DNA from: AP-15 sp963700185
GTDB taxonomy: Bacteria; Pseudomonadota; Alphaproteobacteria; ATCC43930; CGMCC-115725
Assembly: GCA_963700185.1 (NCBI GenBank)
Contig: CAVOWP010000018.1
Span: forward strand, 166,032 to 230,031
Length of the DNA stretch: 64,000 bases
Reading direction: 5' to 3'
A program made the position numbers and the translations under genes. Under the pieces are notes generated by a model, which worked only from the letters and a program-made list of their open reading frames with translations, was not told where the DNA came from and ran no database searches. Shown one piece after another: positions 16,902 through 27,728 of the stretch; the first letter of the stretch is position 1; each line of letters starts with the position of its first letter.

Positions 16902-16928
16902 ATGGATCCCGGCCTTCGCCGGGATGGT
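16902..16928. repeat. Right palindromic arm of GIY-YIG cassette 2
   Basis: The core is ATCCCGGC/GCCGGGAT around CTTC, with ATGG on the side facing the GIY-YIG gene and GGT outside. It is the inverted partner of 16559-16587 and lies between the cysteine-synthase-like gene (ends at 16950) and the GIY-YIG gene. Confidence 0.88.
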
Positions 16929-16949
16929 AAGGTAATTGGCTTCAGGTCA

Positions 16950-17948
16950 CTACAACCACGGCGGAGTGGGGAGGTCGCGCGCCTTCAGGAATTCTGGGTT
17001 GAAGAGCTTGGATTGGTAGCGGGTGCCGGAATCGGCGAGGATCGTCACGATCGTGTGGCCGGGGCCGAGCTCGCGCGCGAGGCGCATGGCGCCGCACACA
17101 TTGATGCCGGTGGAGCCGCCGAGAACCAGCCCTTCCTCTTGCACCAGGCCGAAAAGGATCGGCAGCATCTCCGCGTCGGTGATCTGGTATTGTCCGTCGG
17201 GCGTGAACCCTTCGAGGTTCTTGGTTTCGCGGTTGTTGCCGATGCCTTCGGTGATCGAGTTGCCCTCGGGCTTGAACTCGCGGCGCGCATACCAGCTGTA
17301 GATGCCCGAGCCCATGCAGTCGGACAGATAAATCCGGACCTTGGGGTTGCGTTCTTTGAGCGCGATACCGACACCGGAAAGCGTGCCGCCGGTGCCGACC
17401 GAGCAGGTGAAACCGTCGACCTTGCCGTCGGTCTCCTCCCAGATCTCGGGGCCCGTCGTCTCGTAATGGCCGCGGCGGTTGGCGAGGTTGTCGAATTGGT
17501 TGGCCCAGATCGCGCCGTTTGGTTCTTGCGCGGCGATTTCCTCGGCGAGACGCCCGGAATAGCGGACATAGTTCATCGGGTTGGCATAGGGCACCGCCGG
17601 CACGAGTCGCAGATCGACGCCGCACAGCAGCAGCATGTCCTTCTTTTCCTGGCTCTGCGTCTCGGGCATAACAATGACGGTGCGGTAGCCGCGGGCATTG
17701 CCGACCAGCGCGAGGCCGATCCCGGTATTGCCGGCGGTGCCTTCGACGATGACGCCGCCCGGGCGCAACAGGCCGCGCGCCTCGGCGTCCTTGATGATGT
17801 AGAGGGCGGCGCGGTCCTTGACCGAGCCGCCGGGGTTGAGGAACTCGGCCTTGCCGAGGATCGTGCACCCGGTCTCCTCGGAGGCCCGCCGCAATTTGAT
17901 CAGCGGCGTCTTTCCGACGGTGCCGACAAAGCCGTCGCGAACCTGCAT
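16950..17948 (-). CDS. Cysteine synthase / cysteine desulfhydrase-like PLP enzyme
   Basis: This 332-residue fold-type II PLP enzyme has the Schiff-base lysine K44 in NPGGSVKDR. The phosphate-binding loop is GSVGTGGTLSG-like (SVGTGGTLSG). The substrate loop reads EGTAGNTGIG (69-78); classical CysK/CysM have TSGNTG there. The TAGNTG form is known from desulfhydrase-type homologues such as Cds1, so the enzyme may degrade cysteine instead of making it. With sseA two genes away, a role in sulfur release is plausible. It could still be an O-acetylserine sulfhydrylase. Confidence 0.85.
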   Translation of the reverse strand: MQVRDGFVGTVGKTPLIKLRRASEETGCTILGKAEFLNPGGSVKDRAALYIIKDAEARGLLRPGGVIVEGTAGNTGIGLALVGNARGYRTVIVMPETQSQEKKDMLLLCGVDLRLVPAVPYANPMNYVRYSGRLAEEIAAQEPNGAIWANQFDNLANRRGHYETTGPEIWEETDGKVDGFTCSVGTGGTLSGVGIALKERNPKVRIYLSDCMGSGIYSWYARREFKPEGNSITEGIGNNRETKNLEGFTPDGQYQITDAEMLPILFGLVQEEGLVLGGSTGINVCGAMRLARELGPGHTIVTILADSGTRYQSKLFNPEFLKARDLPTPPWL

Positions 17949-18002
17949 GCCTCCCTCCGTGCCGAAGCTCCGCGCCGACAGTATCGGCGGTGCGGACGCG
18001 TC

Positions 18003-19186
18003 TTACAACCAGGCCAGCGTGTCGGGAGCGAGGCCGAGGAGGTATTGGCCGGCGGTCTCGAAATGCTCCTGGCGGCCCTGCACCTGCTGCGAGACGGTGT
18101 GGATGTCGCGGAAGCGGCGCTCGAACGGGTTCTCTTCGAAGATCGCGGTCGATCCGGCGGCATGATAGGCCATGTCGACGACCATCATCGATTGGTGAAT
18201 CGCAAAGGTCGATGCCAGCCGGATCGTCATCCGCTGCTCGAGGGTGATATGGCCCGATCGCTCGACCTCGCCGGTGATTTCCTCGAGCGACCGGTACAAG
18301 CAAGGCACGGGCGGAGCGCAGGCGCGCCTCGGCCTGCGCGACCTCTGACTGGACGACATTGTTGTCGCGCAGGGTGGTTTTGCCGCGGAACGGCACCTTG
18401 TCGCGCGCCAGTTCGATAAAGGCGTCGAGGGTGCTGCGGGCGATACCCATCGCCACCCCGGCAAACCCCGACGCGTAGAGCTGCAGGCTGCTGAAGCGGT
18501 AGAGCACGCCGTCTTCGCGACGGGCGCTGTCGTCGCGCGCCGCGACAAACGCTTCCGGCACGAAGAGGTCGGTCACCGAATATTTGTCGCTGCCGGTGCC
18601 GCGCAGCCCGATGACATGCCAGATGTCGGTCATCTCGGCGCAGGATTTTGGGAAGATCGGGGTGCGGATGACCGGGCTGCCGTCGGGGTGCAACAGCTGC
18701 GTGCCGTTCGCGTCGTAGATCGGCACGTGGCAGCCCAGCCAGGTCGCGTTATGGCTGCCGCTCGCAGAAACTCCAGGTCGCGGTCACCCGGTAGCCGCCC
18801 TCGACGATTCGCGCCTTGCCGGGCCCCGGACCCCAGGCGAGGATGCCGCGCGGGCCGCCAAAGATCTCTTTGGCGGCGGCCGGATCGAGATAGGCCGCGG
18901 TCATCGAGCAGCCGGCGCCCTGGTTCAGGCACCACGCCGCACTGGCATCGCCCTTGGCGATTTCCTCGACGACCCGGACATAGGGGGCGGGCGGGAGCTC
19001 GGCGCCGCCCAGCGAGCGCGGCAGCAGCATGCGGAAGAAGCCGCGCTCGACCATCGCCGCGACGACCGGCTCCGGCAATTCGCGCTGGCGCTCGATCTCG
19101 GGCGCGGCGGCGGCGAGCTCGGGAACAAAGGCGCGCGCCCGCGCGAGATATTCGGCGCCCGGATCACCTGCTGCCGTCGACCGCAT
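18003..19186 (-). CDS. Acyl-CoA dehydrogenase-like flavin monooxygenase (two apparent frameshifts)
   Basis: Three reading-frame pieces join into one protein of about 393 residues of the HsaA/acyl-CoA dehydrogenase-like monooxygenase group, which use reduced flavin. The N-terminal helices (residues 1-145) end in TATWSF. The middle beta domain has GLRGTGSDKYSV. The C-terminal helical domain has YHAAGSTAIFEENPFERRFR. One extra base near 18763 and one near 18300 break the frame; removing each restores SFCSGSHNATWLG and ARALLYRSLEE. The total length is 3n+2, as two insertions predict. Either sequence errors or a young pseudogene; errors are favoured because essential genes here show the same defect. 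Confidence 0.75.
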
Positions 19187-19237
19187 TCCTCGCTCCTCTA
19201 CCTATGATCGCGCTCTCCGTTAGCATAAACTCGGGCA

Positions 19238-21004
<1,767 letters not shown>

Positions 21005-21018
21005 AGCTAGGCTGAGAC

Positions 21019-21222
21019 CTACTTGGCGGCTGCTTGCGCTGGCGCAATTTCGCCACTTCTGCGCCGCACGCTGATTACCTCGATGCCGATCGGGTTGCCA
21101 TTCGGGTCGAACTCTACGAATACACCCGGGGCGACTTCCTCAGACGTATCAGAAGACACGCCCTGGGGGCCGAATGCGACATGGAGCACGTCGGCCTCTG
21201 GATCGTAATTGGTCCGGATCAT
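21019..21222 (-). CDS. DUF2283 family protein, putative antitoxin
   Basis: This 67-residue protein has the DUF2283 pattern: MIRTNYDPEADVLHVAF, then a VAPGVFVEFDPNGNPIGIEV strand pair. Its ATG overlaps the stop of the DUF4258 gene (ATGA), a coupling typical of two-gene toxin-antitoxin modules. DUF4258/DUF2283 neighbours are common; the roles of toxin and antitoxin are inferred from this pairing and not proven. Confidence 0.8.
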   Translation of the reverse strand: MIRTNYDPEADVLHVAFGPQGVSSDTSEEVAPGVFVEFDPNGNPIGIEVISVRRRSGEIAPAQAAAK

Positions 21223-21488
21223 AGCTTTGCTCCTCTGTCCCAGTGCGCCGTCACCACGAAAATACCATCGCCATCTCGCCGGTGAACCACGCGAAGCACG
21301 CGGTTTCCGAATTCGGGGATGACTTTATATGAGCGGCTCAGGGCCGGGTCGGTCATATCCTGCACGACGCGATCCGGCGAGGTGAGCGCAGCCTCAATGT
21401 AAGAAAGCAAGATACCGCGTCCCTCCATCTCATCGGTCGTGTGCTTGCTGAGCTTTACCATTGCCGACGCAACAAAGCGCGCTGCCAC
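21219..21488 (-). CDS. DUF4258 family protein, putative toxin
   Basis: This 89-residue protein carries the DUF4258 signature SKHTTDEMEGRGI followed by a beta-rich RelE-like tail (YKVIPEFGNRVLRVVHRRDG). A second possible start is the Met at 21461. Together with the overlapping DUF2283 gene it makes a candidate type II toxin-antitoxin pair. It lies between mutL and the convergent-side RND operon. Confidence 0.78.
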   Translation of the reverse strand: MAARFVASAMVKLSKHTTDEMEGRGILLSYIEAALTSPDRVVQDMTDPALSRSYKVIPEFGNRVLRVVHRRDGDGIFVVTAHWDRGAKL

Positions 21489-21509
21489 CTTGCCGACGAG
21501 AGGGCTGGG

Positions 21510-24500
21510 CTAGTCAGTTTCGCCGGGACGCGGCCGCAGACGCCGGAACCGCGCGCTGCTGCGCTCGCGCAGCGTCTGGAATGTGACGTAGAGCATCGGG
21601 ATCACGAAGAGACCGATCGCGCTCGCGGCGATCATCCCGGCGAACACCGGCGTGCCGACGTCGTGGCGGCTGATTTCGGCGGCCCCTTGCGCGACAACCA
21701 GCGGGTAGACGCCCAGAATGAACGCGAACGAGGTCATCATGACAGCGCGAAAGCGCATCCGCGCGCCGAGCACCGCGGCTTCCCGGATATCCTTGCCCTG
21801 CTCGCGCTGATCCTTGGCGAACTCGACGATCAGGATGCCGTTCTTGGCCGCCATCGCGATCAGCACGACGAGGCCGATCTCGGCATAAAGGTCGAGCGAC
21901 AGATGGAAGATCAGAATGCCGAGGAACGCGCCCAGCACACCGACCGGGACCGACAGCAATACCGGGACCGGGATCATCCAGCTCTCGTAGAGCCCGACCA
22001 GGAACAGAAAGGCGAACAGCACGGCGAGACCCAGGATCGCCCCGGTCTGCCCGGAGGCGGCAAACCTCCTGGTAGGCGGTCCCGGTCCATTCGTAGCCGT
22101 AGCCGGCGGGCAAGGTCTTGTCCGAGACCTGCGCCATCGCGGCGAGCGCGGTGCCGGACGAGGTGCCCGGCGACGGGCTGCCCTGAATCGGAATCGCGCG
22201 GTAGTTGTTGTAGCGGGTGATGACCTGCGGCCCGACGACGACGCGGGCATTGGCGATCGATCGCAGCGGCACGTCGGTGCCGAATTTGTTGCGAATGTAG
22301 ATCTGCCACAGTGAGGAGACGTCGTTGCGGTCCTCCGCGTCGCCCTCGATATTGACCTGCCAAACCCGGCCGAACAGGTTGAAGTTGTTGATGTAGATGC
22401 CGCCCAGCGTCGCTTGCAGGGCGCCGAACACGTCGTTCATGCCGAGGCCCAGCGCCTGCGCCTTCTCGCGGTCGATATCGAGGTAGATCGACGGATTGCT
22501 GGCGGTAAAGGTCGAGAAGACGCGGGTCAGCCGCGGGTCGTGGTTGGCGGCCGCGAGCAGCCCTTGCATGACGCTGTTCATCGCCGCCGGCTCCTGCCCT
22601 TCGAGCCCTTCGAGCTCGTATTCGAACCCGCCCGTGGTCGACAGTCCGATGATTGGCGGCAGGTTGAACGGGATGACGGTCGCGGTGCGGATCTGCTGTC
22701 CCTCGGCGAACAACTTCGCGATCAGCGCCTGCGCCGAGTTTGCCGCGCCGACGCGATCGGCGAACGGCTTCAGGGTCGGGACGATGAAGGCCGCATTCGG
22801 CTCGTTGACGCCGTCGATGATCGAAAACCCGACGATCGCGAAAACGTTCTGGACCTGCGGCATCGACTTCAGCAGCGCCTCGATGCGCCTGACCGCCTCG
22901 CTGGTGCGGATGACCGAGGCGCCGTCCGGCAATTGCACCGAGATGAAGAAGGCGCCCTGGTCCTCTTCCGGCAGGAATCCCGGTCGGGGTGCGCAAAGAC
23001 AGAAAATAAACCCCCGCGGCACTCACCAAGATCGCCACGATGCCGAGGATCGAGACGCGCACCAGGCGTCGCACGATCGCCGCATAGCCGTCGCGGATAT
23101 TGTCGATGCGCCGCAAGATCCAGCCCATCGGGCCGCGTTTCGGGCCGGTGGGCGCAGAAACACCGCGCACAGCGCCGGCGACAGGGTCAGCGCATTGATC
23201 GCCGAAATCAGCATCGCGACGCTGATCGTCACCGCGAATTGCCGGAACAGTGTTCCTGAAACGCCCGGGATGAAGGCAATCGGCACGAACACCGACAGCA
23301 GCACCAAGGTGATGGCGATGATCGGCGCGGTGATTTCCGCCATCGCCTTCTTCGTCGCCTCCGCCGGCGAGAGGTGCGGATCTTCCTCCATCACGCGTTC
23401 GACGTTCTCGACGACGACGATCGCGTCGTCGACCAGGATGCCGATCGCGAGCACCATCGCGAGCAGCGATATCGTATTGGCCGAATAGCCCATCACCAGC
23501 AGCACCGCGAAGCTGCCGATCACGCTGACCGGCACCGCAATGGCCGGAATCAGGGTCGCGCGCAGGCTGCCGAGAAACAGGAAGACGACGATCACGACCA
23601 GCGCGAAGGCGATCACCAGCGTGGTCAGCACGTCGTGGATCGTGTCCTGGACGAAGGTGGTCGTGTCGTAATTGACGAGGTATTTGAGACCCGGTGGGAA
23701 GCGCTTGCTCAAGCGGTCCAGATTGGCCGTGACCAGAGCGGCGGTCTGCACGGCATTGGCGCCGGGCGAGAGATAGATGCCGATCGCTACCGCCGGCTGG
23801 CCGTTGAGGCGGCCTTCGATGTCTTGGTTCTGGGCGCCGAGATCGATCCGCGCGACGTCGCGAACGCGCAGCAGCGAGCCGTCGGGATTGGCGCGCAATA
23901 CGATGTTGCCGAACTGCTCGGGCGTCGTCAGGCGACCTTGCGTCTGCACGTTCATCTGGAATTGCTGGTCTTTGCCGATCGGGCGTGCACCGATCCGGCC
24001 GACCGGCGCCTCAACGTTCTGCGCCTGGATCGCCGCGATCACATCGGCGGGGGTCAACTGCAGATTGTCGAGGCGCTGGGTATCGAACCAGATGCGCATC
24101 GAATAGTTGAGCGCCCCGAACAAGCGCGCCTGGCCGACCCCGGGTGTGCGGGACAGTACGTCGAGGACATTGATGATCGCGTAATTGGTGATGAACAGCG
24201 GATCCTGCTTGCCGTTCTCGCTGTAGAGCACGATGAACTGCAGGATCGCCGACGATTTCTTCTGTATCGTCAGCCCCTCCAGCTGGACTTCGGGAGGGAG
24301 CTGGGCCAAGCGCGGTCTGCACCCGGTTATTGACGGCGTTGGTGTCGATGTCGGGATCGCTGCCGAGCACAAAGCTGACGGTCAGATTGTAGCTGCCGTC
24401 ATTGCCGCTCGTCGAATTCATGTAGAGCATCTTGTCGACGCCGACGACCTGCGCCTCGATCGGCTGAGCGACGCTCGATTCGACGACGGCGGCGGAGGCG

Positions 24501-24655
24501 CCGGGATAGGTGGCCGATACTACGGTCTGCGGCGGCACGATGTCCGGGAACTGCGCGACCGGAATGCGCAGCAGCGCCAGAGCGCCGGCGATCGTGATGA
24601 CGAGCGCGATGACGACCGCGAGCCGCGGCCGATCGACAAAGATCGCCGAGATCAT
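21510..24655 (-). CDS. RND (HAE1) multidrug efflux permease (four apparent frameshifts)
   Basis: Five frame segments join into about 1047 residues, the normal HAE1 size. Features in order: the N-terminal helix MISAIFVDRPRLAVVIALVI, porter loops (YPGASAAVVESSVAQPIEAQ), the TM4 proton-relay segment AMVLAIGILVDDAIVVVENV with paired Asp, the second large loop (PEEDQGAFFISVQLPDGAS) and TM10-12 (LVVLIAMAAKNGILIVEFAK). Single-base shifts lie near 24305, 22979 and 22063 (extra base) and 23151 (missing base). The length is 3n+2, as expected from three gains and one loss. The start overlaps the membrane-fusion gene by ATGA. The outer-membrane partner is not in the window. Confidence 0.88.
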
Positions 24656-25874
24656 GGTTTCGCCTTTGGCGCGCTCGGCCCGTCGCCGGCCGCGGAACTG
24701 TCGGCGCCACCGCTCGTCCCCTGCTCAGGCGCCGGGGAAATCGCCGGCGGCGGGCTCGCCGGGCCGGGCGATACAACTTCGCCGGGGCGGACCCGCTGCA
24801 CCCCGTCGCTGATGACCAGCTCTCCTTCCTTCAGCCCATTGCTCACGACGGCCGTCGACGGCGTCGACTGGCCGAGCTGGATGCGGCCGTCGTTGCGCCT
24901 TGTTCTGCGCATCGACGACGTAGACGTAGTCGCCTTGCTGGTCAGACAGAACCGCGGCGCGTGGAATGCCTAGAACGGTGATCGGCTGCACGCCTTCCTG
25001 CATCACCGTCACGAATTCGCCGTCGAAGAGCTCGCGCGGGGCGGGCCCGCCCGGAGGCATGCCTGGAAGCAGCGGGTTGGGGATGACGCCGCGCACCGCG
25101 ACCGTGTCGGTGTTAGTCGGCGATTGTCGGAGAAACATAATCGAGCTTGCCCTCCTGCCCGTAGATCCGCCCATCCGGCAGTCGCAGCTTGAGCACAACC
25201 GCAGCTGAAGCCGCCCTTCGCTTCGTAGCGGTCGCGCAGATCGAGCCCCGCACGTGTCGAGACCGGAAAGAGCACGTACATCGGGTCCTGGCTGACGAGG
25301 TTCGCCAGGGTCCCGCTGGTCGGCGAGACGACATTGCCTTCGGTGACATCGGTGGCGCTGATCTTGCCGTCGATCGGCGCGCGGATCTCGGTATAGCCGA
25401 GATTGATCTCGGCGGTTTCCAGCTGTGCCTTCGCGGAGGCGATCTGCGCTGCCAAAGAACGTTCATTGGCGAGGGTTTGGTCGACATTCGGCTGCTGGCC
25501 GGCGGGCGTTTTCAAAAGGTACTGGGCGCGCGCCAGCGTTGCTGGGCAAAGGTGTGCTGCGCCTCGAGCTGCGCCACATTGGCCTTGTCGGCATCGACCT
25601 GCGCCTGAAACGGCGGCTGCTCGAGAAGGTAGAGGAGATCGCCCTTTTTGACCTCGGAGCCCTCGACAAACAGCCGCTTTTCAAGATAAGCGCTGACCCG
25701 GGCGACGAGCGCCACCCGCCCGACCGACTGGATGCGGCCGATGAACTCGTCGGTCTGCGTGATCTGCTGCCGCTCGGCGCGCACGACGCCGACCGCCGGT
25801 GGCCCCGGTGCTGGCTGCGCCCGGGATGACAGAGGAACAAGGACGAGCATGAGAACGAGCAGGAAGCGGATCAT
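24652..25874 (-). CDS. RND efflux membrane-fusion (periplasmic adaptor) protein (four apparent frameshifts)
   Basis: About 406 residues when restored. A signal peptide (MIRFLLVLMLVLVPLSSRA) precedes the barrel-sandwich strands (VGRVALVARVSAYLEKRLFV), the alpha hairpin (KANVAQLEAQHTFAQQ through NERSLAAQIASAKAQLETAE) and the lipoyl/beta-barrel part (IRAPIDGKISATDVTEGNVV). The C-terminal tail is Pro/Ala/Ser-rich. Frame breaks are near 25535 (base missing) and 25204, 25114 and 24899 (base extra). It is upstream of, and overlaps, the permease gene. Substrate range cannot be read from sequence. Confidence 0.85.
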
Positions 25875-25960
25875 CTGCGGTTTATAGCCCATCTTGCCGC
25901 GCGTCGCGCCTGCGGCCATTTTGTGCTATCCATCGTCCGAGGAACAGTCATGAGGGACCG

Positions 25961-26449
25961 ATGATCCATCATCTATCGATCGCTGCCCGCGACCCGAGCC
26001 ATGTCGCCGGTGTCTTGGCCGAGCTAATGGGCGGCAAGGCGGTGCCGTTTCCCCCCAACCCGGGGAGCTTTTTCGCGCTTCAGCTCGACGAGCACGGGTC
26101 GGGTGTCGAGGTCTACCCGGCGGGAACCGAGCTTCAGCCGGGCGGCAGCAACGGCGGGGGCTTTGTGAAAAAGCCGGAAGCGCGCGGCTATGGCCCGACC
26201 CATTTCGCATTGAGCGTCGCCACCGACGCGGATAAGGTCGACGCGATCGCAGCCCGTGTGGGCTGGCAATGCTTCCGCTGCAACCGCGGCCCGTTCCACG
26301 TGATCGAGGTCTGGGTCGAGAACGAGACGATGGTCGAAATCCTGCCCCCCGAATACGCCGCCGAATACCTCGCCTTCACCCGCCCCGACAAGGTCGCCGC
26401 AACAATGACCGCCGCGGCGCCGCAGGCGTCCCGCCAGCGCCCGGCGTAA
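25961..26449 (+). CDS. VOC (glyoxalase/bleomycin-resistance fold) family protein
   Basis: This 162-residue single VOC-domain protein begins MIHHLSIAARDPSHVAGVLA with the usual first metal-site His. Strand HFALSVATDADKVDAIAAR follows, and VENETMVEILPPEYAAEYL carries the C-terminal Glu. Function within the superfamily (isomerase, dioxygenase or binding protein) is not evident. It is divergent from the RND operon with 86 bases between starts. Confidence 0.78.
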   Translation: MIHHLSIAARDPSHVAGVLAELMGGKAVPFPPNPGSFFALQLDEHGSGVEVYPAGTELQPGGSNGGGFVKKPEARGYGPTHFALSVATDADKVDAIAARVGWQCFRCNRGPFHVIEVWVENETMVEILPPEYAAEYLAFTRPDKVAATMTAAAPQASRQRPA

Positions 26450-26802
26450 CTTCGGCGCTGCCGCGGCTGCAGGCTGCAGCCTTCGGGCGGATGAACAAGA
26501 CCGACGGCGTGGGGATCGCGCGCGGTGAGCCGCGCCGCCTCGACGAGGTGCTGCCTCCGCGCGATAGGCCTCGTCTGCCCACCGGTGCGCCTACGATCAG
26601 GCGGTCGAGGTATTGCTCCCAGTTCGCTTCGATATCGATCTTAGCAAGCGCACGGCGGCAAAGCACAGCGCATTCCGGCTCGAACCGTAGCCGGTCGACG
26701 TCCAGTCACTGCGGACGCGAGCGGGCTGTAGTCTCGGAGGGTATTGGGTGGTAGGGCTTGTGCTCTGCCGCTCCGCCAACTTTGCGCTGCCCCGTTTCGG
26801 TC
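26450..26802. other. 353-base gap with no assigned gene
   Basis: No confident gene. On the minus strand a short open stretch reads VLCRRALAKIDIEANWEQYL near 26640-26580, with amphipathic, protein-like composition but no start, no partner and no family I recognise. It may be a gene relic. No tRNA-like or long hairpin structure was seen. Confidence 0.4.
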
Positions 26803-27173
26803 TCACCGTTGCTTGCCCGTTTTTTGTTCGGCGGTATCAATCGCTGCGCTGGCGCGGTCCAGCAGCACGTCGATATCCGGCCCCAATCCGTAATCGACGA
26901 TCGACTTGATGTCGTAAGCCTGGGCCAGGAATTGGCGCAGCTCGAGACCGAGCCGGGGCTCGTTTCTCGTCAGCCGGGCAAATTGGGCATGCACGCCCTT
27001 GTGGGTTTTGGCGTCTTTGCCCGTGTGTTCCGCGATCAACGCTTGCGCCGCGTGAAAGGCCGCGAGGTAGGCATTGCGGCCGGCGTCTTCGCCTATTCCG
27101 GCGGCGAGAATAATTCGGGCGCGACTAAGCATTGACGGGCCTTGTCTAAATGCTCCTTCGCTTCAGGCGTCAC
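26803..27173 (-). CDS. HEPN-domain protein of an MNT/HEPN pair (one apparent frameshift)
   Basis: The HEPN four-helix core is clear: EDAGRNAYLAAFHAAQALIA, then KTHKGVHAQFARLTRNEP. Read from the ATG at 27132 the protein has 109 residues and lacks the usual first helix. A GTG at 27173 overlapping the MNT stop (GTGA) opens a frame VTPEAKEHLDKARQ that would supply it, if one A is missing near 27132. The restored length is 123 residues, normal for the family. I do not see a clear R-x4-6-H RNase motif. In MNT/HEPN modules the HEPN protein is the toxin. Confidence 0.75.
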
Positions 27174-27493
27174 AGATCGATGCTTTCGCGGCGAATTTCC
27201 CGCATCAGCGTGGTGCGATCTTCATAGGAGTCCGCACGGTGAGGCATGGCGTGGATAAACGCGCCGTCTTCGTAGAGGACATCGGTGACAATCGGAACGA
27301 TGCGGTCGACCTCCTGCCAGCGGTCGGCGAGATTTTTCAAAAACACCGCCACATCGTAGTCGGAGTCCTCCCGCGCGTCGCCGCGCGCCCGCGAGCCGAA
27401 CAGCACCACCCGTTCGATGCGGTCGCCATAGAGAGCATCGAGTGCAGCGCGGAAGCGCTTCAGAACCGGATCTGCGGCAGGTGAGGCGGGCAT
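27170..27493 (-). CDS. MNT-type minimal nucleotidyltransferase, putative antitoxin
   Basis: This 107-residue nucleotidyltransferase has the exact GS-x10-DxD signature: GSRARGDAREDSDYD, with metal-binding aspartates in the DYD. In known MNT/HEPN pairs the nucleotidyltransferase neutralises the HEPN protein by AMPylation. Its stop overlaps the GTG that probably starts the HEPN gene, so the pair is co-translated. Confidence 0.86.
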   Translation of the reverse strand: MPASPAADPVLKRFRAALDALYGDRIERVVLFGSRARGDAREDSDYDVAVFLKNLADRWQEVDRIVPIVTDVLYEDGAFIHAMPHRADSYEDRTTLMREIRRESIDL

Positions 27494-27728
27494 CCGATTA
27501 CGATATCATAATTTGAAGACGCCACCCCCGCCTCCAGCGTGGGTAGTGACTTAGGTGAGGCTCCTTCTTGCGTTTTTCGAACGATAAAATTGCCACATTC
27601 CGATCGTACTGTATCGCCGGTGCTGTCGACAGGAGGGGTGGATGCGTCCTGTAGATTTATTGCAAAAACAGGAGGGCGGGAGGCGCGCCGCATCGCGAAG
27701 GGCTGCTCGGGCGATCCCGCTGGCCCGG
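27494..27728. other. Intergenic region between MNT gene and hydroxyacid oxidase
   Basis: A 235-base spacer with local A+T-rich patches (27500-27620) that probably contains the promoter of the MNT/HEPN pair. No gene, palindrome or defined promoter was identified. Confidence 0.35.

Noticed and set aside
16854..18419. A 521-codon plus-strand open frame opposite the PLP enzyme and flavoprotein genes
   Set aside because: Same antisense effect; no ribosome site, domains or conserved motifs.
26376..26666. A 96-codon minus-strand frame overlapping the end of the VOC gene
   Set aside because: Its second half is antisense to the VOC gene and arginine-rich. Only a short N-terminal part looks protein-like, so it is noted as a possible relic and not as a gene.
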